DNA from: Hydrogenothermus sp.
GTDB taxonomy: Bacteria > Aquificota > Aquificia > Aquificales > Hydrogenothermaceae
NCBI GenBank assembly: GCA_003978675.1
Contig: QNYP01000061.1
Location: forward strand, 1 to 13,176
DNA length: 13,176 nt
Reading direction: 5' to 3'
Shown here: positions 1 to 7,094 of the stretch, in pieces
Position numbering within the stretch: position 1 is the stretch's first letter
How the letters are laid out: each line of letters starts with the position of its first letter
The notes under the pieces: generated by a model
Told to the model about the DNA's origin: nothing
Database searches by the model: none
Seen by the model: the letters and a program-made list of their open reading frames with translations, nothing else
Program-made: the position numbers and the translations under genes

Positions 1-2
1 AA

Positions 3-371
3 GAGGAAAATGTAATTTTAGATATAATAAATGGAAATATTAAAGGGACATATATCCATAAACAAAGGAGAAAATATTCAGGAAAAAAAAGCTGGATAGC
101 ATTACTATCTGAAGTAAAAGGCAAAGTTATAGTAGATGAAGGAGCTGTGAAGGCTTTAAAAAATGGTAAAAGTTTACTCCCTGCTGGGATAAAACAGGTA
201 GATGGTTATTTTTCAAAAGGAGAGGTTATAGCAATAGAAGACGAAAAAGGAATTATTATTGGAAAAGGAATTAGTGAATATAATTTCAAAGAATTAAAAT
301 CTGTTATTGGCAAAAAAAATCAAAGAGAAGCTATTCATACAGATAATATGGTGATATTTGAAAATGTATAA
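3..371 (+). CDS. proB: Glutamate 5-kinase, C-terminal part (PUA domain), 5'-truncated by window edge
   Basis: The frame is open from the first bases and gives 122 residues before TAA at 369-371; the start lies outside the window. The visible part is the end of the kinase region plus the PUA domain. KSWIALL near residue 31 corresponds to the KRWIA stretch that opens the PUA part of ProB, followed by VDEGAVKAL and then GKSLLPAGI and VDGYFSKGEVI, all typical of bacterial glutamate 5-kinases. The enzyme phosphorylates glutamate in the first step of proline synthesis in the cytoplasm. The catalytic amino-acid-kinase domain is not in view, so activity cannot be judged. The 3' end overlaps the start of the endonuclease V gene, so the two are probably cotranscribed. 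A GTG at 147 lies inside the conserved domain and is not the real start. The family call is confident, and other PUA proteins fit less well. Confidence 0.88.
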   Translation, partial: EENVILDIINGNIKGTYIHKQRRKYSGKKSWIALLSEVKGKVIVDEGAVKALKNGKSLLPAGIKQVDGYFSKGEVIAIEDEKGIIIGKGISEYNFKELKSVIGKKNQREAIHTDNMVIFENV

Positions 372-1065
372 ATATAAAAATGTTTCAAAAGAAATTATAA
401 AAAAGTTAGAAAAAGAACAACTAGAACTTTCTAAGAAGTTAAGTTTAATAGATAAAAAAAACATAAATGAAATTAAATACATAGCAGGTATAGACACAAC
501 TTTTACTGATATATGGAGCGACAAAACTACAGCTATTTCTGCAATCACTGTCTTAGAGTATCCATCTTTAGAGGAAATCGAAACAGTTTTCGCAGTTAAA
601 GAAATAGATTTTCCGTATATTCCAACATTTTTAGCTTACAGAGAGCTCCCAGTAATTTTAGAAGCTTATAAAAAGTTAAATACTAAACCAGATGTTTTCT
701 TTATAGATGGAATGGGTATTTTACACCCCAGAAAAATGGGAATTGCTTCTCACTTTGGAGTAATTACTGGAGAAGTTTCTATTGGCATAGGAAAATCAAA
801 ACTAGTTGGAGATTTTAAAGAACCTGAAAATAAGCCTTCATCTTATAACCCTATTTATGTAGATGGAGAATTAAGAGGATATATCTTAAGAAGTAGAAAA
901 AACTCAAATCCTATTTTTATTTCCCCTGGAAATAACATTTCTGTAAATTCTGCTTTAAAGTTAACTATAAACACATTAAAGAGATATAAATTACCTGAAC
1001 CTACTAGATTAGCCCATAATAAACTTCAAATATATAGAAAAAATTACCTAGGAGGGAAACATTGA
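364..1065 (+). CDS. nfi: Endonuclease V (deoxyinosine 3' endonuclease)
   Basis: This 233-residue protein matches endonuclease V along its length and is close to the usual 220-230 residues. The family nicks DNA at the second phosphodiester bond 3' of deoxyinosine, starting repair of deaminated adenine. Visible motifs are AGIDTTF with the first catalytic Asp (D44), the PYIP wedge (84-87) that inserts at the lesion, YREL with E94, FIDGMGILHPR with catalytic D115, GIASHFGV with His130, and the GIGKSKL lysine near 144. The C-terminal LPEPTRLAH is also typical. I chose ATG at 364 because a GGTGAT element at 350-355 has proper spacing to it; a TTG at 358 would add two residues but sits too close. 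The start overlaps the proB stop, and the stop overlaps the pgi start by four bases, which suggests translational coupling. Confidence 0.93.
   Translation: MYKYKNVSKEIIKKLEKEQLELSKKLSLIDKKNINEIKYIAGIDTTFTDIWSDKTTAISAITVLEYPSLEEIETVFAVKEIDFPYIPTFLAYRELPVILEAYKKLNTKPDVFFIDGMGILHPRKMGIASHFGVITGEVSIGIGKSKLVGDFKEPENKPSSYNPIYVDGELRGYILRSRKNSNPIFISPGNNISVNSALKLTINTLKRYKLPEPTRLAHNKLQIYRKNYLGGKH
1051..1055 (+). promoter_or_regulatory. Ribosome binding site fixing a TTG start for pgi
   Basis: GGAGG lies inside the last codons of nfi, six bases before TTG at 1062. No ATG or GTG in the pgi frame has a comparable site, so this element decides the start. The TTG overlaps the nfi stop (ATTGA arrangement), consistent with coupled translation. 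Confidence 0.7.
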
Positions 1066-2408
1066 TAAGCATTGATTACACTAATGTTATGGCTGACACA
1101 ATTGGGGAAAGGGACGGTCTTTTAAGAGAGGAACTTCTATCTCTTAAATATATATTAAGAGAAGCCCACTATAGAATTCAGAAAAATTTAGATAAACAGT
1201 ATTACTTTTTAAAAATTCCAGAAATAGATACAACAGAAATCAAAGAATATGCAAATTATGTAAAAGAAAATTTTGAGTATTTTGTCTTAGTAGGAATTGG
1301 CGGTTCCTCTTTAGGAACAGAGATGCTGTTTCAATCTTTAAAATGGATTAACTATAACCAGTTTCATCATCCTAAATTTTACGTTCTAGATAATGTTGAA
1401 CCCGAAAAAGTTGCAAGTGTTTTAGAGTTAATAGACATAAATAAAACTTGTTTTAATGTTATTTCAAAATCTGGTTCAACCATAGAAACGATTGCAAACT
1501 TTATGGTAGTTCTTGATTTATTAAAAGAAAAAGTGGGAGAAAAATGGAATAAGCATATAGTTATAACAACTGATCCAGATAAAGGCTTTTTAAGAGAATT
1601 TGCAAAGAAACATAGTATAAAAACCTTTGATGTTCCCTCAAATGTATCAGGGAGATTTTCTGTTTTATCTGCAGTGGGATTGTTTCCAGCATCTGTTGTA
1701 GGAATTGATATTGATGATCTTTTAGATGGTGCAAAAAGAATGAAACAACTATGTTTAGTTGAAGAACATGTAGAACATAACCCTGCTTATTTAATTGCAG
1801 TTTTACATTTTTTAGCAAACATGAGGAGAAAAAAGAGTATTGCTGTTATGATGCCTTATGTGGAAAGACTTAGCAGATTTGTAGACTGGTGGAGACAACT
1901 TTGGGCAGAAAGTTTAGGGAAAGATGAACTTGGTCAAACACCAGTTAAAGCTATGGGAACCATTGACCAGCACTCACAAATACAGCTATATAGAGAAGGA
2001 ATAAAAGATAAGATTATTACATTTATAACTGTTGATAATCCATATAGGGATATAAAAATTCCTGAAAATTTACCAGAAGAATTAGGGTTTTTAAAAGGAA
2101 AAACTCTAAATCAGCTTTTAAAAGGAGAACTTATTGGAACAAAAGCAGCGTTTATAAAAAGTAAAATACCAAATTTAACAATAACTTTAGATAAACTTTC
2201 GCCATATAACATAGGAATGTTAATTATTATGTATGAGTTAGCTACTGCTGTATCAGGATTTTTATATAAAGTAAATCCATTTGATCAGCCGGCAGTTGAA
2301 GAAGGTAAAGAGTTTATGTATGCTTGGATAGGTAAAAAAGGTTATGAAGAAAAACTTGAAGAACTAAAGGATATTTATAAAGAAAGATATAAACTAAAAA
2401 TTAAATAG
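1062..2408 (+). CDS. pgi: Glucose-6-phosphate isomerase
   Basis: This 448-residue protein is a short bacterial-type phosphoglucose isomerase with two SIS-fold halves. It interconverts glucose 6-phosphate and fructose 6-phosphate in the cytoplasm. The family signature VGIGGSSLGTEM is at 77-88 and the phosphate-binding ISKSGSTIET at 134-143. SGRFS carries the conserved Arg198. WAESLGKDELG carries the likely catalytic Glu283, DQHSQIQLYREG holds His304, and NPFDQPAVEEGKEF holds the C-terminal catalytic Lys416. All expected active-site positions are therefore present. The start is TTG with a GGAGG six bases upstream. The gene overlaps nfi and is followed ten bases later by the receiver-like gene, whose ribosome site overlaps the pgi stop. 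In an autotroph it most likely works in the gluconeogenic direction and supplies sugars for cell-envelope glycans, which would fit the glycosyltransferase downstream. Confidence 0.96.
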   Translation: MISIDYTNVMADTIGERDGLLREELLSLKYILREAHYRIQKNLDKQYYFLKIPEIDTTEIKEYANYVKENFEYFVLVGIGGSSLGTEMLFQSLKWINYNQFHHPKFYVLDNVEPEKVASVLELIDINKTCFNVISKSGSTIETIANFMVVLDLLKEKVGEKWNKHIVITTDPDKGFLREFAKKHSIKTFDVPSNVSGRFSVLSAVGLFPASVVGIDIDDLLDGAKRMKQLCLVEEHVEHNPAYLIAVLHFLANMRRKKSIAVMMPYVERLSRFVDWWRQLWAESLGKDELGQTPVKAMGTIDQHSQIQLYREGIKDKIITFITVDNPYRDIKIPENLPEELGFLKGKTLNQLLKGELIGTKAAFIKSKIPNLTITLDKLSPYNIGMLIIMYELATAVSGFLYKVNPFDQPAVEEGKEFMYAWIGKKGYEEKLEELKDIYKERYKLKIK

Positions 2409-2418
2409 GAGGAAAGTT

Positions 2419-2769
2419 ATGAATTTATTAATCATAGATGAAAATTTAATGCTAAACTCTAAAATAAAAAAGTTAGCAGAAGATAATGGATATAAAGCAA
2501 AAATAATAGCATTCTTTAAAGAAAAACATTTAAGCGATTTAGATGAAATAAAACCTGATTTTATCTTGATAAATCTAGAAAGTAAGGCTAACAATCCAAT
2601 GGAAACAATAAGAAAATTAATAGAAAAAGGCTACAAGACTATCGGATATTGTGGCCATACAAGAACGGATTTGGCAAGACAAGCGAAAGAATTAGGAGCT
2701 GTATTTGTGGCAACAAATGGAATGATAGTTTCACAATTACCCCAAATAGTTGAAGGATTAAGAGAGTAG
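2419..2769 (+). CDS. Stand-alone receiver-like protein lacking the phospho-acceptor Asp
   Basis: This 116-residue single-domain protein has the alternating strand-helix layout of a CheY-like receiver. LLIIDEN at 3-9 matches the first strand with its acidic pair. KPDFILINLES at 46-55 matches the strand that normally ends in the phosphorylated Asp, but Asn52 is there instead. GYCGHT at 76-81 gives the switch Thr/Ser position, and GAVFVATNG at 93-101 sits where the invariant Lys is expected, which is missing. With both the Asp and the Lys replaced, phosphorylation by the normal route is unlikely, so it may be a pseudo-receiver acting through protein contacts. No output domain is attached. A strong AGGAGG lies at 2407-2412. 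It sits between pgi and a glycosyltransferase gene, only one base before the latter, so it may influence envelope or surface functions, but that is a guess. No gene symbol is recognised. Confidence 0.7.
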   Translation: MNLLIIDENLMLNSKIKKLAEDNGYKAKIIAFFKEKHLSDLDEIKPDFILINLESKANNPMETIRKLIEKGYKTIGYCGHTRTDLARQAKELGAVFVATNGMIVSQLPQIVEGLRE

Positions 2770-2770
2770 T

Positions 2771-3868
2771 ATGAAAAACAAAAAAATTTTTTTATATACA
2801 CCTAGTCTACAGCCCGGAGGAGTCTTTAATTCAAATAAACTTTTAGCAGAAGGTTTTGCAAAAAAAGGATACAAAGTAAAAATAATTACAAATAGAAAAA
2901 CAAATTTAGAAATTGAAGGGTTTGAACATATACACTTAAATGCAGGAGATTTTGTAAGACCCTTCAAATTAAAAAAAATAATTTTAGAAGAAAAACCTCT
3001 TGCTATTTTTTCAAGTATGCAAACTCAAAATATATCTTTAGCTCTTGCAAAGATGTTAATTAATAATACAAACATAGAAACAAAATTCTTCGGATTCATA
3101 AGAACTACAGATGCGGGAATTAAATATAAATCTATAGTTCATATTCCTTTTAAAAAACTTGTTAAGTTTTTATACAAGAAATTAGATAAAATTATTACAG
3201 TATCTTCAACTGCTAAAAAAGACATAATTAATACCTTTGGTCTAAAAGAAGAACTTATTAATATTATTCCAAACCCTGTAGATTTAAAATTAATAGATTC
3301 TTTAAAAATACAATCTTTAAAAGAGGAAGAGGAAAAAATCTTTAAAAGCAAAACTATTATATTTGTAGGAAGATTTGCAAAAGTTAAAAACATAGATATG
3401 ATTATAGAAGTTTTCAAAAAATTAAAAATATACTTTTCGAATCTAAACTTAGTTTTAGTTGGAGACGGAGAAGAAAAAGAAAATATAATAAAAATAAGTA
3501 GGAATATAGATAATATATACATATTAAACTTTACACCAAATCCTACCAAATACATATCTAAATCATCTGTATTTGTATTTACTTCAAGAGATGAAGGATT
3601 TCCAAGGGTGGTAGTAGAATCTTTCGCCTGTGGAACACCTGTTGTTGCATTTAAAAACGAATTTAGTGGGCATGTAGATATAATAGATGATGGTAAAAAT
3701 GGCTTTTTAGTTCCTTTTGGAGATATAGACCAATTTGTAGAAAAAGTAAAAATTCTTTTAGAGAACGAAGATTTAAGAAAAAAATTTAGCAAAAATGCTA
3801 TAGAAAAAGCAAAAGAATTTGAACTAGACAAGATTATCTCAAAATTAGAAGAATTAATTTATAGTTAG
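2771..3868 (+). CDS. Glycosyltransferase, GT4 family (GT-B fold)
   Basis: This 365-residue protein has the two-Rossmann GT-B architecture of family 4 retaining glycosyltransferases. The N-terminal half opens with a strand and a Gly-Gly loop (LQPGGVFNSN, 13-22) that usually contacts the acceptor or donor phosphate. The C-terminal half starts near FVGRFAKVKN (198-207), with the basic residues that bind the nucleotide-sugar diphosphate. LVGDGEE follows at 229-235, and then the hallmark EX7E motif with Glu275 and Glu283 in DEGFPRVVVESFACGTPVVA. No transmembrane segment or signal peptide is seen, so it is cytoplasmic or peripheral at the membrane. The substrate cannot be told from sequence; lipopolysaccharide, glycan or glycolipid synthesis are candidates. 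It begins one base after the upstream stop with only a weak purine-rich site, so it probably depends on readthrough translation. It is the last gene of the proB-nfi-pgi operon. Confidence 0.88.
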   Translation: MKNKKIFLYTPSLQPGGVFNSNKLLAEGFAKKGYKVKIITNRKTNLEIEGFEHIHLNAGDFVRPFKLKKIILEEKPLAIFSSMQTQNISLALAKMLINNTNIETKFFGFIRTTDAGIKYKSIVHIPFKKLVKFLYKKLDKIITVSSTAKKDIINTFGLKEELINIIPNPVDLKLIDSLKIQSLKEEEEKIFKSKTIIFVGRFAKVKNIDMIIEVFKKLKIYFSNLNLVLVGDGEEKENIIKISRNIDNIYILNFTPNPTKYISKSSVFVFTSRDEGFPRVVVESFACGTPVVAFKNEFSGHVDIIDDGKNGFLVPFGDIDQFVEKVKILLENEDLRKKFSKNAIEKAKEFELDKIISKLEELIYS

Positions 3869-3871
3869 CTA

Positions 3872-3899
3872 TTGACATTTTAGAAAAATATTATAAATT
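3872..3899 (+). promoter_or_regulatory. Probable sigma-70-type promoter of clpB
   Basis: A perfect TTGACA (3872-3877) lies just after the glycosyltransferase stop. The -10 is less clear: TAAATT at 3894-3899 has a 16-base spacer, while a better-looking TATAAA at 3892-3897 has only 14. No CIRCE-type inverted repeat or other heat-shock operator is visible between here and the clpB start. Either clpB uses a plain housekeeping promoter or its stress control is of a kind I cannot recognise. Confidence 0.5.
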
Positions 3900-3938
3900 T
3901 ATCTAACAATAATTCACTAAAATTATAGGGGGATTAAA

Positions 3939-6932
3939 ATGTTTAGCGAAAATCTTCTAGACCAAAAATCAAAAGAAATTTTAGAAAGTGCAAAATCCAA
4001 TGCTAATGCAAGGAAAGATAGGCTTGTAGACACAGACCATTTATTACTTGCTATTATTAGTAAAAAAGATTCCCCTTTAGTTAAAGTTTTAGAAAAAAGG
4101 GGAATTGATACAAAAGATTTAATCCAAAAAATACAAGAATATTTAAATGATTTATACTCTCAAATTGATAAATCTACAAGAGAATACATTGATTATTTAA
4201 AAAATTTGCAAAACCAATTATCACAAGTTAAGGCTAATATTAACCAGATAACTGAAGAAATTCAAAAAGTAGCTCAAGCCAAAAGACAACTTGAAAATGA
4301 ACTGAGATATGAAGAAAGTAGTTTCTGGGGCGGTTTTGGAAGTTCAACAAGATTAGAATATGAAAGATTATCAAGATATGAAAAAGAACTAAAAGGACAG
4401 TTAAACCAGATTAAAAGTTCATTACTTCAAGTGATAGACGAAGCTACTGCAAATGCATTTTTAAATGGAGAAGCTAGCTTATCATCTGTTTTATACAAAA
4501 TTATTGAAAATTCAGATTTTGTTAAACAAATTGATGAACTTGGACTTTCACCTGATAGAATTATAGTTAAAATAGCAGAAGAAGTTTTAGGAACAAAAAG
4601 TGGAAAGGTTTACGCTAATAAATTAATAAAAGTTTTAGAACAGGCAGAAAAACTTGCTCTAGAAAAAGGAGAATCTCAAGTTTCTCCTGTCTATATTGCT
4701 ACTGCATTAGTTGATGCTAAAGATACAATTGCAGGAAAAATTTTAGAACAAATACTAAAAGGAGGAAAGGAAAAAATGAATGGAGAAAACATTCAACAAG
4801 AAATGGCAGAAGAAGAAAAATCAGCACTTGAAAAATTTGGTGTTGATTTAACAGAACTTGCGAAACAAGGGAAATTAGACCCGGTTATTGGTAGAGAAAA
4901 AGAAATACAACAAGTTATTGAGATACTTTTAAGAAGAAGCAAAAACAACCCAGTTTTAGTTGGTGAAGCAGGTGTTGGTAAAACTGCTATTGTAGAAGGA
5001 CTTGCTCAAAAAATAGTTAATAAAGAAGTTCCAGAAGATTTATTTGATAAAAGGGTTATTGCTCTTGATATGGGAGCATTGCTTGCCGGAACAAAATATA
5101 GAGGGGAGTTTGAAGAAAGATTAAAAGGAATAATTGACGAAGTTAAAAAGTCTGAAGGAGAAATAATTTTATTTATAGATGAACTTCATACTATAGTTGG
5201 AGCAGGAGCAACTGAAGGTTCAACAGATGCAGGCAACTTACTAAAACCAGCTTTAGCTAGGGGAGAACTTAGAGTAATTGGTGCAACTACTCTAGAGGAA
5301 TATAGAAAATACATAGAAAAAGATCCTGCATTAGAAAGAAGATTTCAACCTGTTTTAGTAGAAGAACCAGATGTAGAAACTACTATAGAAATACTTAGAG
5401 CTTTAAGGCCTAAATTAGAAAAACATCACGGTGTAAAAATTGATGATTCTGCGATAGAAGCATCTGCGAAATTAACTCACAGATACATACAGGATAGAAG
5501 ATTACCTGATAAGGCTATAGATGCTTTAGACCAAGCATGTGCTAGAAAGAAATTAAAACTAGTATATGCTCCACCTGAAGTAATCGAGCTAGAAAGAAAA
5601 ATAAAACTACTTGAAGAGCAAATAGTTCAAGCATCTTTAGATGGAGATTATGAAAAAGAAGCGCAGCTAAAAATTGAAAAAGCAAATCTAGAAAAACAGC
5701 TCAAAGAAATGATGCTAAATTCTGATAATGAACATATGAGATTAGAACAACTTAAAAAACAACTTGAAGAACTGGAAAAGAAAATCGAAGAAGAATCTCA
5801 AAAAGGAGATTATGAAAAAGAGGCAGAACTAAAAATAGAAAAAGCTAAACTTGAAAAAGAAATAAAAGAATTAGAGCTCAAAATTGCAGAAAAAACAGTT
5901 GTTACAGAAGATGATGTTGCAGAAGTCGTATCTGATTGGACAGGTATACCATTATCCAAACTTAAAGAAGAAGAAATGGAAAGACTTTTACACCTTGAAG
6001 AAGAACTACACAAAAGGGTTGTTGACCAAGAACATGTTATAAAAGCAGTTGCTGAAAGCATAAGAAGAGCAAGAGCAGGATTATCTGATCCTAGAAAACC
6101 ACTTGCATCATTTATGTTCTTAGGTCCAACAGGGGTAGGTAAAACTGAAACAGCAAAAGCATTGGCAGAACTACTATTTGGTGATGAAGATGCATTAATA
6201 AGACTTGATATGTCAGAGTTTAAAGAAGAACATTCTGTTGCTAAATTAATTGGTGCACCTCCAGGATATGTTGGATACGAAGAAGGTGGAAAGCTAACTG
6301 AAGCAGTTAGAAGAAAACCTTATTCTGTAGTTTTATTAGACGAAATAGAAAAAGCTCATCCAAGAGTATTTGATGTATTCTTACAGGTATTAGATGATGG
6401 AAGACTTACAGATGCACAAGGTAGAACTGTAAGCTTTAGAAATACGATTATTATCTTAACTTCTAACATAGGTAGTCAGTATTTAACACTTATACCATTT
6501 GATGCAAATGAAGAAACAATAGAAAAAGAATTTAACATTGCTAAAGAAAAAGTATTAGAAGAAGTTAAGAACTACTTTAGACCAGAATTTCTAAATAGAT
6601 TAGATGAAATATTAGTATTTAAACCACTATTCAAGAAAGAGCTACTACAAATTGTTGAACTTATGCTTAAAAACCTAAATGCAAGATTGCACGAAAGAGG
6701 TATAATGATAGAAGCTACAGAAAAAGCTAAAGAATTAATAGCAAAACTTGGATATGATCCAGTTTACGGAGCAAGACCACTTAGAAGAGCTATACAAAAA
6801 TATGTTGAAACTCCACTTGCAGATTTAATACTAAAAGGAGAAGTAAAACCTGGAGATATTGTTGTAATAGACGAAGAAAATGGAGAACTAAAGTTTCTTC
6901 CAAAGAAAAAAGAAGAAAATAATACTGAATAG
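3939..6932 (+). CDS. clpB: ClpB-type disaggregase with enlarged N domain
   Basis: This is a hexameric AAA+ chaperone that, with DnaK, extracts proteins from aggregates. It has 997 residues against about 860 usual. The first Clp_N repeat is at about 4-57 and the second at about 227-271; between them is an extra stretch with a predicted coiled coil (about 72-165). Nucleotide domain 1 has GEAGVGKT (342-349), pore loop KYRG (386-389), Walker B LFIDELH (411-417) and Arg467/468. The coiled-coil middle domain spans about 545-650. Domain 2 has GPTGVGKT (729-736), GYVGY (776-780), VVLLDEIEKAH (797-807) and sensor GARPLRR (944-950). The segment after TSNIGSQ lacks the IGF/IGL loop that docks ClpP, and the long middle domain is present, so it is ClpB rather than ClpA or ClpC. 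An AGGGGG ribosome site lies at 3927-3932. The gene is monocistronic, with its own promoter and terminator. Confidence 0.96.
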   Translation: MFSENLLDQKSKEILESAKSNANARKDRLVDTDHLLLAIISKKDSPLVKVLEKRGIDTKDLIQKIQEYLNDLYSQIDKSTREYIDYLKNLQNQLSQVKANINQITEEIQKVAQAKRQLENELRYEESSFWGGFGSSTRLEYERLSRYEKELKGQLNQIKSSLLQVIDEATANAFLNGEASLSSVLYKIIENSDFVKQIDELGLSPDRIIVKIAEEVLGTKSGKVYANKLIKVLEQAEKLALEKGESQVSPVYIATALVDAKDTIAGKILEQILKGGKEKMNGENIQQEMAEEEKSALEKFGVDLTELAKQGKLDPVIGREKEIQQVIEILLRRSKNNPVLVGEAGVGKTAIVEGLAQKIVNKEVPEDLFDKRVIALDMGALLAGTKYRGEFEERLKGIIDEVKKSEGEIILFIDELHTIVGAGATEGSTDAGNLLKPALARGELRVIGATTLEEYRKYIEKDPALERRFQPVLVEEPDVETTIEILRALRPKLEKHHGVKIDDSAIEASAKLTHRYIQDRRLPDKAIDALDQACARKKLKLVYAPPEVIELERKIKLLEEQIVQASLDGDYEKEAQLKIEKANLEKQLKEMMLNSDNEHMRLEQLKKQLEELEKKIEEESQKGDYEKEAELKIEKAKLEKEIKELELKIAEKTVVTEDDVAEVVSDWTGIPLSKLKEEEMERLLHLEEELHKRVVDQEHVIKAVAESIRRARAGLSDPRKPLASFMFLGPTGVGKTETAKALAELLFGDEDALIRLDMSEFKEEHSVAKLIGAPPGYVGYEEGGKLTEAVRRKPYSVVLLDEIEKAHPRVFDVFLQVLDDGRLTDAQGRTVSFRNTIIILTSNIGSQYLTLIPFDANEETIEKEFNIAKEKVLEEVKNYFRPEFLNRLDEILVFKPLFKKELLQIVELMLKNLNARLHERGIMIEATEKAKELIAKLGYDPVYGARPLRRAIQKYVETPLADLILKGEVKPGDIVVIDEENGELKFLPKKKEENNTE
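4760..4778 (+). promoter_or_regulatory. Possible internal translation start of clpB (N-domain-less form)
   Basis: AGGAGG at 4760-4765 (followed by AAAGG at 4766-4770) precedes an in-frame ATG at 4776-4778, codon 280. This is exactly the linker between the N domain and the first AAA+ domain. Initiation here would give a 718-residue ClpB lacking the N domain. In E. coli, ClpB is known to be made as long and short forms from an internal start in the corresponding region. The site is visible; its use is inferred. The purine-rich match could also be chance in a Lys/Gly/Glu-rich linker. Confidence 0.5.
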
Positions 6933-6959
6933 TCTACAAATACTATAAACAATAAAAAA

Positions 6960-6978
6960 AGGGAGCTATTTGCTCCCT
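6960..6978 (+). terminator. Hairpin terminator after clpB
   Basis: A 7-base-pair stem AGGGAGC/GCTCCCT closes a five-base loop, 28 bases after the clpB stop. It is followed by an imperfect T-rich run (CTTCATTTAGATTT), so it is a moderate Rho-independent terminator. An A-tract precedes the stem, but there is no gene on the other strand to use it. Confidence 0.7.
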
Positions 6979-7021
6979 CTTCATTTAGATTTATTAATTT
7001 TCACATTTTACATGAATTCAG

Positions 7022-7051
7022 TTGCAAAAATTTTAATAAGAGGAGTAGAAT
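7022..7051 (+). promoter_or_regulatory. Possible promoter for the PAS-domain gene
   Basis: TTGCAA (7022-7027) and TAGAAT (7046-7051) are separated by 18 bases in the gap between the clpB terminator and the GTG start at 7095. The terminator upstream means the gene needs its own promoter, but this match is only partial. Confidence 0.35.
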
Positions 7052-7094
7052 TGTTTTTAGCCTATTATTAGAGATGTAAAATGGAGTAATAAAA

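Noticed and set aside
147..371. A short separate gene starting at GTG 147
   Set aside because: The frame is open to the start of the window and the upstream codons match ProB, so the GTG is an internal valine codon.
3139..3831. A 230-codon open frame on the - strand opposite the glycosyltransferase
   Set aside because: It is Ser/Phe/Ile-rich, has no recognisable domain, and lies opposite a clear GT4 gene with conserved motifs. It follows from AT-rich codon use on the other strand.
3869..3938. Search for a heat-shock operator (CIRCE or similar) before clpB
   Set aside because: No inverted repeat of the expected type is present; only a plain TTGACA promoter-like element is seen.
7012..7071. 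A 19-codon frame (MNSVAKILIRGVELFLAYY) between the clpB terminator and the PAS gene
   Set aside because: The peptide looks protein-like, but there is no ribosome site, and it overlaps the probable promoter of the PAS gene. It could be a gene remnant or leader, but the evidence is too thin to annotate.
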